Source: Aquabacterium sp. NJ1 (GTDB taxonomy: Bacteria; Pseudomonadota; Gammaproteobacteria; Burkholderiales; Burkholderiaceae_C). From it: a stretch of 64,000 nucleotides of DNA. Positions 1 through 7,922 of this stretch are shown here, piece after piece. Position 1 is the stretch's first letter. The number at the start of each line of letters is the position of its first letter. Below the pieces are notes generated by a model. The model saw only the letters and a program-made list of their open reading frames with translations. It was not told where the DNA came from and did no database searches. Location: the NCBI RefSeq assembly GCF_000768065.1, contig NZ_JRKM01000001.1, positions 248,001-312,000 on the forward strand. Reading direction: 5' to 3'. Made by a program: the position numbers and the translations under genes.

Positions 1-640
1 CCAGCATCGGCCCTCGCCGTTTGATGATCTGTACTTGCAAGGGATGCGGGCATGGCCCCAGCCCCAGCAGCACACGCAAGGGCGCTGCGGATGAATCGGC
101 CTGGGCCTTGGCAGGCCGAAACACGAACAGAGACCCTGGGTGCTGCGCCGCGCAGGCATGCAGACGCCGGATCTGCTCCGGGCGCACCTGGGGCAACCAG
201 CTCAGGACAGCGCTGACGCACCCGGCCTTCAGTGCCTGCTCGGTGGCCCACAGCCGCTCGGCGGGTGTCTGGGCATCCACGCGGATCAGGCGTTCTTCAT
301 GCAGCCCTTCGCGAAACAAACCGGGCAGGTGGGGTGAATGCGGCGGCGCAATCAACAAGATGCTGCCACCTTGCCGCACGACCTGCGCCAGCGCCGGGCT
401 CAGCAAGCGCCACTCGGCCTGGGCCGATTGGGCCAGCAACACCTCGGTCATGGCCTGACACGGCCAGCCCCCGCCCGGCAATTCGGCATCCAGCGTCGGG
501 TGCCCACTGGGGATGACCGTGCTGGCCACCCGCCCCATGGCATCCCCACGCCACACAGCCTGCGCCACGTGCTCAGGCAAGGCAGACGCGCCGCAGGACG
601 GATCGTGAGCGTGTGAGAGGCGGGCGGAAGGCAGGTTCAT
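1..640 (-). CDS. imuA: ImuA, SOS translesion synthesis accessory protein (3' end beyond window)
   Basis: The reading frame opens with ATG at 640 and stays open to the left edge, giving 213 codons with no stop, so the C-terminus is missing. The N-terminal third matches my recollection of ImuA: a stretch around residues 26-62 reading roughly VWRGDAMG...TVPSGH-type followed by LDAELPGGGWPC, the RecA-like segment typical of this family. ImuA works with ImuB and the error-prone polymerase DnaE2 in damage-induced mutagenesis; those genes would be expected to the left of the window. A perfect LexA box lies 17 bases upstream of the start, which supports both the start and the identity. The frame has no competing long frame with better features. 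Confidence is limited only by the truncation. Confidence 0.85.
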   Translation of the reverse strand, partial: MNLPSARLSHAHDPSCGASALPEHVAQAVWRGDAMGRVASTVIPSGHPTLDAELPGGGWPCQAMTEVLLAQSAQAEWRLLSPALAQVVRQGGSILLIAPPHSPHLPGLFREGLHEERLIRVDAQTPAERLWATEQALKAGCVSAVLSWLPQVRPEQIRRLHACAAQHPGSLFVFRPAKAQADSSAAPLRVLLGLGPCPHPLQVQIIKRRGPML

Positions 641-656
641 ATCAAGCGACGCAATA

Positions 657-672
657 CTGTATACGCATACAG
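657..672 (-). promoter_or_regulatory. LexA (SOS) box of imuA
   Basis: CTGT at 657-660 and ACAG at 669-672 are separated by 8 bases, the classic CTGT-N8-ACAG LexA operator. The dyad extends to TACTGTAT / ATACAGTA (655-674) around a 4-base centre. It sits 17 bases upstream of the imuA ATG, where a bound repressor would block transcription. Confidence 0.9.
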
Positions 673-712
673 TATGTTAGCGAGAATGAACGCTGCCGTC
701 CAGTGCGATCAC

Positions 713-1045
713 TCAGCTCGTACTGCCCCAGGTTCGCACGGTTTTTTCGTCCACCCCGCACCAGCGCGCCACGGCCCGTGCACTCTGGCCAGCCTGCAAG
801 GCCTGTCGGACCCAGGCATCCAGCGCCCGGGTCAGGCGCTTGCCCGGCAAGGCCCAATCCGGCTGGCAAGAATGGGTCTGGCTGCAGGCGGGGCAACGCC
901 AGCGCACGATGTCTCCGCGACGAACCTGCGGCCGGCCGTCTTGCGGCACATCACGCCACCAACTGGGCCGCACGGCGTGGCGCAGCAAGGGGCCGACATG
1001 ATGGCAACTGGGGCAGACCCCGGACATGTGGGATGCGCGCCTCAT
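713..1045 (-). CDS. Small zinc-ribbon plus helix-turn-helix protein (ISL3-transposase-N-terminus / DUF6431-like)
   Basis: A 110-residue protein. A CxxC pair near residues 12-15 and a second CxxC near residues 51-54 (in RWRCPACSQTH) form a zinc ribbon, and residues about 70-106 (RALDAWVRQALQ ... ARAVARWCGVDEKTVRTW) look like a resolvase/transposase-type helix-turn-helix. This resembles the zinc-finger and HTH start of ISL3-family transposases, or the stand-alone DUF6431 proteins, but there is no catalytic DDE part after it. Its ATG overlaps the TGA of leuA as ATGA, so it is probably translationally coupled to leuA. Function is unknown; it may be a DNA-binding regulator or a domesticated transposase remnant. 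Confidence 0.6.
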   Translation of the reverse strand: MRRASHMSGVCPSCHHVGPLLRHAVRPSWWRDVPQDGRPQVRRGDIVRWRCPACSQTHSCQPDWALPGKRLTRALDAWVRQALQAGQSARAVARWCGVDEKTVRTWGSTS

Positions 1046-2772
1046 GCTGCCCGCTCCTTGTCTGGGTCCATCTCGGCGTCAGCAGACCAGCCGGCCTTGA
1101 CCGCCAGGCGGTTGAGCGCCTGCATCATGGCCAGCACGGACGCACTCACGATATGCGGGTGCCGCCCTGCGCCATACACGCTGCCCGCCACACCCGGTGC
1201 GCCCACCTCCACCCAGGCCAGCGCGGTGGCGTCGGAGCCCTCTCGGGTGGCGTGCTCTTCAAAGCCATGCCACTGTGCGCCCTCGGGCAAGCCCAAGTCC
1301 TGCACGGCTTGCCATGCTGCATCCAAGGGCCCGTTGCCATGTCCTTGCAGACGGCGCGTGCCATGCGGGGTCTGCACGAGCAACTCCACGCGGCATTGGC
1401 CCAAGTCGTCGCTCACATGGTGGTGCAACAGGGCCCAGGGGCCAGGGGCCGCCAGGTACTCGGACTGGAACAGGGCCCACAAGGCACCAGCCGTCAGCTC
1501 ACGCCCGGTGTCATCGGCCACCGCCTGCACGCTGGCGCTGAACTCCACCTGCGCCCGGCGCGGGATCACCAGGCCATACGCCGACTCAAGCAGGTAGGTG
1601 ATGCCCCCCTTGCCGGACTGGCTGTTCACCCGGATCACGGCCTCGTAACTGGCCCCGACATCGCGCGGGTCGATGGGGAGGTAGGGCACCGTCCAGGGCG
1701 CATCGGGCTGCTGCGCGGCCAGCCCCTTGCGAATGGCGTCCTGATGCGAGCCCGAAAACGCGGTGAAGACCAGATCGCCCGCATACGGATGGCGCGGGTG
1801 CACCGGCAAGGCGATGCAGTGCTCCACCGCACGCGCAATCGCCGGCAGGTTGGAGAAGTCCAAGCCGGGGCTGACACCCTGGCTGTAGAGGTTCAAGGCC
1901 AGGGTCACCAGGTCCACATTGCCGGTGCGCTCGCCATTGCCGAACAAGCAGCCCTCGACACGCTGGGCACCCGCCATCACGGCCAGCTCGGCGGCGGCCA
2001 CCGCGGTGCCCCTGTCATTGTGCGGGTGCACGCTGAGGATGACAGCCTCACGCTTTATGAGCCGTCGGTGCATCCACTCGATCTGGTCCGCGTACACATT
2101 GGGCGTGCTGGCCTCCACGGTCGCGGGCAGGTTGATGATCATGGGCTGGTCCACCGTGGGCTGCCAGGCCTCGATCACCGCATTGCACACGTCCAGCGCG
2201 AAGTCCGGCTCGGTCGTGCTGAAGGTCTCGGGGCTGTACTGAAAAGTCCAACGCGTGCCTGTCTGGGCCTGGGCCAGCTGGCGGATCAACTTCGTGCTGC
2301 GCACCGCCAGTTGCTTGACCTCGTCACGACTCATGCCGAACACGGTGCGACGCCAGGCTGGTGCGGTGGCGTTGTACAGGTGCACGATGGCCTTGGGTGC
2401 GCCGCGCAAGGCCTCGAAGGTCTCGCGGATGAGGTCCTCGCGCGCTTGCGTGATCACCTCGATGGTGACGTCATCCGGAATGTGCCCGCCTTCGATCAAG
2501 GTCCGCACGAAATCGAAGTCCGTGCGCGAAGCCGCCGGGAAGGCCACTTCGATTTCCTTGAAACCGATCTCCACCAGCAGCTGGAACATGCGCAACTTGG
2601 TGGCGCCGTTCATGGGTTCGAACAAGGCCTGGTTGCCATCGCGCAGATCCGTGCTCATCCAGATGGGCGCGCGGGTGATCTGCTGATTGGGCCAGGTGCG
2701 GTCTGGCAAGGCCGATACGAGTGATGCGGGGGCGGCTGCGTACTTCGTAGCGGGGGTGGTGAGCATGCTCAT
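1042..2772 (-). CDS. leuA: 2-isopropylmalate synthase, type 2
   Basis: Condenses acetyl-CoA with 2-oxoisovalerate, the first committed step of leucine synthesis. The 576-residue product has the TIM-barrel start with the metal/substrate motif LRDGNQ near residue 46, the HPHND metal-binding motif near residue 250, the GNGERTGN motif of the family, and a C-terminal LeuA dimer/allosteric domain from about residue 430. Length fits the long, type 2 LeuA form rather than the 510-residue type 1 form. The ATG at 2772 is preceded by GAGGAAAG at an 8-base spacing, so I prefer it over the longer frame from 2823. The stop overlaps the next gene as ATGA. Upstream lies a terminator-like hairpin and a possible leader peptide, suggesting attenuation. 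Confidence 0.93.
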   Translation of the reverse strand: MSMLTTPATKYAAAPASLVSALPDRTWPNQQITRAPIWMSTDLRDGNQALFEPMNGATKLRMFQLLVEIGFKEIEVAFPAASRTDFDFVRTLIEGGHIPDDVTIEVITQAREDLIRETFEALRGAPKAIVHLYNATAPAWRRTVFGMSRDEVKQLAVRSTKLIRQLAQAQTGTRWTFQYSPETFSTTEPDFALDVCNAVIEAWQPTVDQPMIINLPATVEASTPNVYADQIEWMHRRLIKREAVILSVHPHNDRGTAVAAAELAVMAGAQRVEGCLFGNGERTGNVDLVTLALNLYSQGVSPGLDFSNLPAIARAVEHCIALPVHPRHPYAGDLVFTAFSGSHQDAIRKGLAAQQPDAPWTVPYLPIDPRDVGASYEAVIRVNSQSGKGGITYLLESAYGLVIPRRAQVEFSASVQAVADDTGRELTAGALWALFQSEYLAAPGPWALLHHHVSDDLGQCRVELLVQTPHGTRRLQGHGNGPLDAAWQAVQDLGLPEGAQWHGFEEHATREGSDATALAWVEVGAPGVAGSVYGAGRHPHIVSASVLAMMQALNRLAVKAGWSADAEMDPDKERAA

Positions 2773-2860
2773 GACAGTGACTTTCCTCAAGATTGAAAGA
2801 AAGCCGACTGGCGTGGGGCCCAAATCCGGTTGACCTACTGCTTGTCAACGACCCCGTAAT

Positions 2861-2888
2861 GCAAAACGCCAGCGGCTGGGCTGGCGTT
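2861..2888 (-). terminator. Terminator-like hairpin in the leuA leader (putative attenuator)
   Basis: Read on the minus strand, a perfect 9-base stem AACGCCAGC / GCTGGCGTT with a 6-base loop (plus positions 2865-2888) is followed directly by TTTT. No minus-strand gene ends here, since ribA is divergent, so the structure lies about 90 bases upstream of the leuA start inside its leader. That placement is that of a transcription attenuator. On the plus strand the T-run is absent. Confidence 0.55.
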
Positions 2889-2917
2889 GTCGGGGTAGGG
2901 AAGGAGTATGAACTCGA

Positions 2918-3004
2918 TCAGATGCGCGAAACCCGAACACACCAGCTGTTGTCAGCTAGCGCTAGCCAAATTCGGCGGGTTCGGGAGACGAAGATGCAGT
3001 TCAT
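2918..3004 (-). CDS. Putative leuA leader peptide (28 aa)
   Basis: An ATG-started 28-codon frame ends with TGA about 30 bases before the terminator-like hairpin. Its middle reads Trp-Leu-Ala-Leu-Ala, with both leucines encoded by CTA, a codon that should be very rare in a genome of this GC content. Use of rare leucine codons in a short leader is the logic of the enteric leuL attenuator. There is no strong ribosome binding site and only two leucines, so the assignment is tentative. It could instead be a chance frame. Confidence 0.4.
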   Translation of the reverse strand: MNCIFVSRTRRIWLALADNSWCVRVSRI

Positions 3005-3136
3005 GTCTGCCAGTGTCCACGTAAAAGACGACCCTGGTCAAGAACTTCACCACTTTTTCCGCACACAGGTCTTTTTGGCACCCAGAATGCCGGGAGCAGC
3101 GGCTTTTGGCAAAATACGGGCCCCTGAGGAAATTGA

Positions 3137-3787
3137 ATGTCCACCCCTGATTCCGCCAGCAAGCCCCCTGTCGATGCCTTGACGCCTGTGACCACCGCCC
3201 TGGTCGAGTTCCTGGCCGAGGCACGTGTGCCCACCGAGCACGGCAGCTTCACCATGAAGCTGTTTCGTGAAAAAGCCACGGGCCTGGAGCACGTGGCCAT
3301 GGTCATGGGCGACGTCGCCGGCAGCGCCCTGGTGCGCGTGCACTCCGAATGCATGACGGGTGACGTTTTCGGCTCCCTGCGCTGCGACTGCGGCCCTCAA
3401 CTGCATTTCGCCATGAGCGAAATCGGCAAGAAGGGCAGCGGCGTGGTCGTTTACCTGCGCCAGGAAGGCCGTGGCATTGGCCTGGCCAACAAGCTGCGCG
3501 CCTACCAGTTGCAGGACCAGGGCATGGACACCGTGGAAGCCAACCAGCATCTGGGCTTTGCGCCCGACCTGCGTACCTTCGACGCGGCGGCCGAGATCCT
3601 GTCTTACCTGGGTATCAACTCGGTCCGGCTGATGACCAACAACCCGCGCAAGGTCGACACCCTGACCCAGCACGGCGTCAAGATCGAAGAACGTGTGCCA
3701 GTGCGCAGTGACGTCCAGGCCGAAAACGAACGCTATCTGGGCACCAAGGCCCGCAAGCTCGGCCACCACATCGACTGGCTGGGCTGA
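3137..3787 (+). CDS. ribA: GTP cyclohydrolase II
   Basis: First enzyme of riboflavin synthesis, opening GTP to a diaminopyrimidine with release of formate. The 216-residue protein carries the three zinc ligands C72, C83 and C85 in ECMTGDVFGSLRCDCG and the conserved VVYLRQEGRGIGL loop with the catalytic arginine near residues 104-116. It is a stand-alone RibA rather than a RibBA fusion, slightly longer than the E. coli enzyme because of a 20-residue N-terminal extension. It is divergent from leuA and followed after 12 bases by a cation transporter. Confidence 0.95.
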   Translation: MSTPDSASKPPVDALTPVTTALVEFLAEARVPTEHGSFTMKLFREKATGLEHVAMVMGDVAGSALVRVHSECMTGDVFGSLRCDCGPQLHFAMSEIGKKGSGVVVYLRQEGRGIGLANKLRAYQLQDQGMDTVEANQHLGFAPDLRTFDAAAEILSYLGINSVRLMTNNPRKVDTLTQHGVKIEERVPVRSDVQAENERYLGTKARKLGHHIDWLG

Positions 3788-3799
3788 TCAGGCTCGCGC

Positions 3800-4720
3800 A
3801 TGAACATGGCTTTGGACCTGACACCTCAGGACGACCCGGAACAGGACACCCCCGAACGGCACGCGGTGGCCAAGCGCAGCACGCTGGTCAGTGTGGCGGT
3901 CAACCTTGTGCTGACCACCGTGCAGGTGCTGGTGGGTGTGTTCGCGCATTCGCAAGCCTTGATTGCCGACGGCATCCATTCGCTGTCTGATCTGATCGCC
4001 GACTTTGTCGTGCTGCTGGCCAACCAGCACAGCCGCAAGGAGGCCGACGAAGACCACCATTACGGCCACCACCGTTATGAAACCGCCGCCTCGCTCGTGC
4101 TGGGGGTGCTGTTGCTGAGTGTGGGCATCGGCATGCTGTGGAGCGCCGTGCACAAGCTGGGTGACCCTGAGCTGATTCCCAAGGTCAAGCCCGTGGCCCT
4201 GTATGTGGCCCTGGTGGCGCTGGTCTCCAAGGAGCTGCTGTTCCGCTACATGCTGGCCGCCGCCGAGCGTGTGCGCTCCAGCATGCTGGTGGCCAACGCC
4301 TGGCATGCCCGTTCCGACGCAGCCTCATCCCTGGTTGTGGCGCTGGGCATCATCGGCAACCTCGCGGGCTACCCTTTGCTGGACCCTGTTGCCGCCCTGA
4401 TCGTCGGCTTCATGGTGACCAAGATGGGCTGGGAATTCGGCTGGGATGCGCTCAATGATCTGATGGACCGATCCGTTTCAGAAGATCAGATCGAACAGAT
4501 CCGCGAGATCCTCACCGACACACCCGGCGTGCAAGGCGTGCACGATCTGCGCACCCGCAAGATGGGCGACATGATCATGGTCGACGCCCACATCGAAGTC
4601 GATGGCGACTTGTCGGTCAGGGAAGGGCACGACATCGCGGCCACGGCGCGCGAACGCGTGATGCGCAAGCTGCCCGTGCTGGACGTGATGACCCACCTGG
4701 ACCCTGTATCAGGGCGTTGA
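3800..4720 (+). CDS. Cation diffusion facilitator (CDF) family transporter
   Basis: A 306-residue inner-membrane antiporter of the FieF/MamM-like CDF branch, exporting divalent metal (Zn, Fe or similar) against protons. About six membrane helices span residues 27-210; the transport-site pairs are H60-x3-D64 (HSLSD) and H169-x3-D173 (HARSD). The C-terminal cytoplasmic metal-binding fold (about 215-300) contains VHDLRTRKMGD and the alternating acid/His strand VDAHIEVD. A His-rich loop HHYGHHRYE follows helix 2. It lies 12 bases after ribA. Its last 12 bases overlap the end of the convergent diguanylate cyclase gene. Ion specificity cannot be read from the sequence with certainty. Confidence 0.9.
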   Translation: MNMALDLTPQDDPEQDTPERHAVAKRSTLVSVAVNLVLTTVQVLVGVFAHSQALIADGIHSLSDLIADFVVLLANQHSRKEADEDHHYGHHRYETAASLVLGVLLLSVGIGMLWSAVHKLGDPELIPKVKPVALYVALVALVSKELLFRYMLAAAERVRSSMLVANAWHARSDAASSLVVALGIIGNLAGYPLLDPVAALIVGFMVTKMGWEFGWDALNDLMDRSVSEDQIEQIREILTDTPGVQGVHDLRTRKMGDMIMVDAHIEVDGDLSVREGHDIAATARERVMRKLPVLDVMTHLDPVSGR

Positions 4721-6001
4721 AACCGGCTTGGTCAACTCCTGCACGCACACACGGTTGCGGCCTTCGTGCTTGGCCTGATACAGCGCCAGATCAGCCGCCG
4801 CAATGAGCTGAGAGGCCTTCAGCAGGAAGTCCGCCTTGCATGACGACACCCCGATGCTGACCGTCACGAAATGCGATGAGGTCGAGCTTTCGTGCCGCAT
4901 CTGCAAGGCCTCGACTGCTTCGCGCACCCGCTCGGCCACCCCCACGGCATAGGCCGATGCAGTCTGGGGCAGCACGACAATGAACTCCTCGCCACCATAA
5001 CGAGCAATCAGGTCCTCCGGGCGGCGTACGGCGCCTTGGAGCACTTTGGCGATCTGGGTCAGGCACTCGTCCCCCGCGGGGTGGCCATAACGGTCGTTGT
5101 ACTTCTTGAAGTGGTCGACATCGACCATCATGATGCTGACGTCATCACCATCAAACTGGCTGCGCTCCCAGACGCGCTCGACGTATTCCTGAAAATGCCG
5201 GCGGTTGTACAAGCCGGTCAAGCCATCCACGCGGGACAATTCCTGCAGGCGCTCATGCGCGCGCGTCAACTCGCGCACCACGCCACGCTCGCGCATGGTC
5301 AGCAAGTAACGCTTGCGCTCATCGCGCTCCATCACGTAATTGGCCGTCAAGGAAAACGCCACGGCCGACAACACCAGCGAGAGAATGGGCCACAACAAGC
5401 GGTGAGGAAAACTGCCCAGCAGCAATATACCCGCCAGGTGGATACCCAGCAGGGCCGTTGAAAACACCACCGCATACCAGAAGCGCAAGCGCTGCACGAT
5501 ATTGCCGTACAGCACGATGATGGTGAAACCAACGTGATAGTAGGGTGAGAACGGGCTTTTGGTTTCCGACAGGATGAAGGCCAGGCTCGCCGCGGCAATC
5601 AAACCACTGCTCACCACGATGACCTCAAGCGAAGCGGGTGGCAAACTGTGGATGAATATGCCTTTTTTCCGCCAGATCAGGTAGATGAAGGCAATCGACA
5701 GCGGCGTGAAAAACAGAATCCGCAACTGCACGGCCAACCAGAATACGTCTCTGGTCATCAGGTAATCCACAACCAGGAAGCCGTTGTAGATCAACAGGGA
5801 AATCAGGCTGCTGATCAGGAAATGGCGCCGGCGCGGCTCAGCCAGGTCCAGCAGAAACTGCTGCTCCAGCGCCCCCGGGAACTTCATCCAGGGGAAGCCT
5901 TTTTCGAGCAGGCGGTTGATCCGCGCCATCATGGGGTCGTCCAGCCCCAGGGTCAGGCGTTCGGTGGCCACAGGCTGACTCAAGCTCGGGGACGGTGTCA
6001 T
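4709..6001 (-). CDS. Membrane-bound diguanylate cyclase (GGDEF)
   Basis: Makes cyclic di-GMP from two GTP. The 430-residue protein has a soluble N-terminal segment with the motif KGFPWMKFP, about six membrane helices between residues 62 and 220, a short linker and a C-terminal GGDEF domain from about residue 262. The active site reads RYGGEEF, and the inhibitory I-site RPED sits five residues before it, so product inhibition is expected. The sensory region is of an unnamed type to me. It is a close paralogue of the gene immediately upstream (6014-7345), sharing the layout and the N-terminal FPW motif, so the pair arose by tandem duplication. Confidence 0.92.
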   Translation of the reverse strand: MTPSPSLSQPVATERLTLGLDDPMMARINRLLEKGFPWMKFPGALEQQFLLDLAEPRRRHFLISSLISLLIYNGFLVVDYLMTRDVFWLAVQLRILFFTPLSIAFIYLIWRKKGIFIHSLPPASLEVIVVSSGLIAAASLAFILSETKSPFSPYYHVGFTIIVLYGNIVQRLRFWYAVVFSTALLGIHLAGILLLGSFPHRLLWPILSLVLSAVAFSLTANYVMERDERKRYLLTMRERGVVRELTRAHERLQELSRVDGLTGLYNRRHFQEYVERVWERSQFDGDDVSIMMVDVDHFKKYNDRYGHPAGDECLTQIAKVLQGAVRRPEDLIARYGGEEFIVVLPQTASAYAVGVAERVREAVEALQMRHESSTSSHFVTVSIGVSSCKADFLLKASQLIAAADLALYQAKHEGRNRVCVQELTKPVSTP

Positions 6002-6013
6002 CTCGGGCTGGCT

Positions 6014-7345
6014 TCAGTCGTGGGTGCCAAAGGCGAAGACGCGGTTGCGACCGCGAGATTTCGCCTGGTAGAGCGCCTCATCAGCGGCGGAGATCAACTG
6101 CGCAGGGCTGGCGTGCGGCGAATTCGGGCGCAAACACGCCACGCCGATGCTCACCGTCACCACGGGTTGCGTGGGGGAGGCGGCATGCGCCCGATTGAGA
6201 CTTTCAACCCCTTTGCGCACGCGCTCGGCCGCGCTGGCGGCGGTGCTCAAGGGCGTGCCGGCCAGCACGGCGATGAACTCCTCACCCCCAAAACGGGCTA
6301 TGAGATCACCGGGGCGGCGCAAGCGGCGCTTGAGCATCGTGGCCACATCTTTCAAGCAGGCGTCGCCCTCGGGGTGGCCGTAGCGGTCGTTGTAGGACTT
6401 GAAGTGGTCCACATCGATCATCATCAGCGAGATCTCACTGCCATCGCGGCAGGCGCGATCCCAGACATGCTGCAAGTATTCGTCGAAGTGACGGCGGTTG
6501 GCCACTTCGGTCAGGATGTCGCAGCGTGAAACCTCGTCCAGGTGCTTGTTGGCCCGCTCCAGCTCACGCAAGAGCACGCGCTCGCGCAGGTGAAGCAGCC
6601 AGTTCTGGCGCTCGTCACGCTCCAGCATGTAGCAGCCATAGAGCGTGAACACGATGGCCGACGTCAGCGTCAGGCCGGCCGGGATCATGATCGCCATGGA
6701 CGACTGCTCGGACAGGCTGTAGACACCGTAGCCGAACATGCCCAGGATGGCCGTGTCCATCACCAGCGCAGGGAAAAAGCGCATCTGCGCCACCGAGTTG
6801 CTGAACATCACGATGGGCACCAGGCTGATCAGGTAGGGCCCGGCCATGGCATCCGTGCTGGACAGGCAGATATACAGGTTGACGGCAGAAGCCGCCAGGC
6901 CAGTCCCGGTGGCCAACCACTCCCTGGCCAGCGGCGGCGGCAGCTTCGCGATCAGGAAAAAACCAATGATCGTGCAGGGCGTGAACACAAACAGGCGCAA
7001 CTTGAGCGCCTGCTCGAACATGTCGGGCACCATCAACCAGTCGGACAGCAGCAACCAGTTGAAGAGCACGGTGACCAGCATGCCGCTGACCAGCAGCAAC
7101 TTGAGCCGCTGCTCGGCATGATCCAGGGAAAAGCGCGCCTCAAGCACTGCCGGGAAGCGCAGCCATGGAAAGCCTTGCTCCAGCAGACGATCGATCTGAC
7201 GTGACTCTTCAGCCTGAACCGGCGCCTGGTCCAGTTCCGTCGGCTCGGTCAGGTCAAAACCTGGTCGCCTCAGATCCTGGAGGGGATTCGGGATGGAGGG
7301 CACTTCGATCAATCCAACCGTGAGGTGCTTGAGACCGTTCAGCAT
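6014..7345 (-). CDS. Membrane-bound diguanylate cyclase (GGDEF), tandem paralogue
   Basis: Same architecture as the following gene: an N-terminal soluble segment with QGFPWLRFP, about six membrane helices, and a GGDEF domain with RFGGEEF active site and an I-site RPGD five residues before it. The two genes are 12 bases apart and are probably cotranscribed. I placed the start at the ATG at 7345 (443 residues), because the longer frame from 7450 would run through a strong hairpin and begins with sequence that does not resemble the family. The start is nevertheless uncertain, as no good ribosome binding site is visible at either. Confidence 0.88.
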   Translation of the reverse strand: MLNGLKHLTVGLIEVPSIPNPLQDLRRPGFDLTEPTELDQAPVQAEESRQIDRLLEQGFPWLRFPAVLEARFSLDHAEQRLKLLLVSGMLVTVLFNWLLLSDWLMVPDMFEQALKLRLFVFTPCTIIGFFLIAKLPPPLAREWLATGTGLAASAVNLYICLSSTDAMAGPYLISLVPIVMFSNSVAQMRFFPALVMDTAILGMFGYGVYSLSEQSSMAIMIPAGLTLTSAIVFTLYGCYMLERDERQNWLLHLRERVLLRELERANKHLDEVSRCDILTEVANRRHFDEYLQHVWDRACRDGSEISLMMIDVDHFKSYNDRYGHPEGDACLKDVATMLKRRLRRPGDLIARFGGEEFIAVLAGTPLSTAASAAERVRKGVESLNRAHAASPTQPVVTVSIGVACLRPNSPHASPAQLISAADEALYQAKSRGRNRVFAFGTHD

Positions 7346-7388
7346 GACTACCGGTGTCTTTCGGTTGACTGGCGAAGTACTTGAAGCG

Positions 7389-7415
7389 CGGGCCTTGCCC
7401 TGAATGCAAGGCCCG
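7389..7415 (+). terminator. Hairpin with plus-strand T-rich tail upstream of the cyclase pair
   Basis: A perfect 10-base stem CGGGCCTTGC / GCAAGGCCCG with a 7-base loop is followed on the plus strand by TTCTTTGTTG. It has the form of an intrinsic terminator on the plus strand, yet no plus-strand gene lies upstream. On the minus strand it would fold in the 5' leader of the diguanylate cyclase mRNA. Which strand matters is not clear. Confidence 0.45.
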
Positions 7416-7476
7416 TTCTTTGTTGTGATAAATCGTAAATGATCCACCACGAGGAGGGGCGCGCTTCTTCATGTGG

Positions 7477-7492
7477 GTTTCCCTAGGGAAAC
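7477..7492. promoter_or_regulatory. 16-base perfect palindrome, possible operator
   Basis: GTTTCCCTAGGGAAAC is a perfect inverted repeat with 8-base arms. It lies 130 bases upstream of the diguanylate cyclase start and is a good size for a dimeric regulator. The protein that would bind is not known to me. Confidence 0.35.
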
Positions 7493-7922
7493 GCCGCTTT
7501 TACACCGTGCAACGCCCTCCAGCGCCGCCCATTTCGGTATATGGACATGCCCTTGCGCACGTTTTGGGCAAGGATACGAACCCAGTATCACCCAGACCAA
7601 CGCAATACCTACCCGCCTGCTTGAGGGGGACTGTGCCAGAACGGGCCCATCTTTTTCAGGGGGAAGGGCAGGGCTAACGCTCAAGGTGGCACACCGCATG
7701 CCGCAAAAACTAATACGAACGGGTTATGGCAAACCATCTCATGCATTTAAGTTATTTATTACTGGTGCAGCGGATATTCAGCATTTTCTGCCCCATCCGG
7801 ATTCACTTGCCAACCCAATTCAACATTGGCATGTCGACTGAAATTCTGAAACCCGATGGCGACACCTTGAAGTGAGGGGGGCGCCCCGGCGATGGGTGCC
7901 AGGCAGCGGCTAAGATGCCCCG

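Larger units (their letters stand above)
7346..7922. other. 577-base intergenic region, divergent promoters
   Basis: No convincing gene is seen between the cyclase pair and the glutathione S-transferase. The region contains the hairpin at 7389-7415, a 16-base perfect palindrome at 7477-7492 and an AT-rich stretch around 7735-7800 that is lower in GC than the neighbours. It must hold the promoters of both divergent transcription units. A 122-codon frame at 7473-7841 has no recognisable features and I do not call it. Confidence 0.5.

Noticed and set aside
613..2724. 703-codon plus-strand frame opposite leuA
   Set aside because: It is the antisense shadow of a clear leuA gene; the protein is low-complexity and matches nothing, as expected in a GC-rich genome.
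7473..7841. 122-codon plus-strand frame in the long intergenic gap
   Set aside because: No ribosome binding site, no recognisable fold, mixed codon use; the region also holds a palindrome and promoters.
7500..7860. Possible cyclic di-GMP riboswitch near the diguanylate cyclases
   Set aside because: The fragments GGCAAACC and CCGCAAAAAC are in the wrong order and the conserved stems of the GEMM type are not present.
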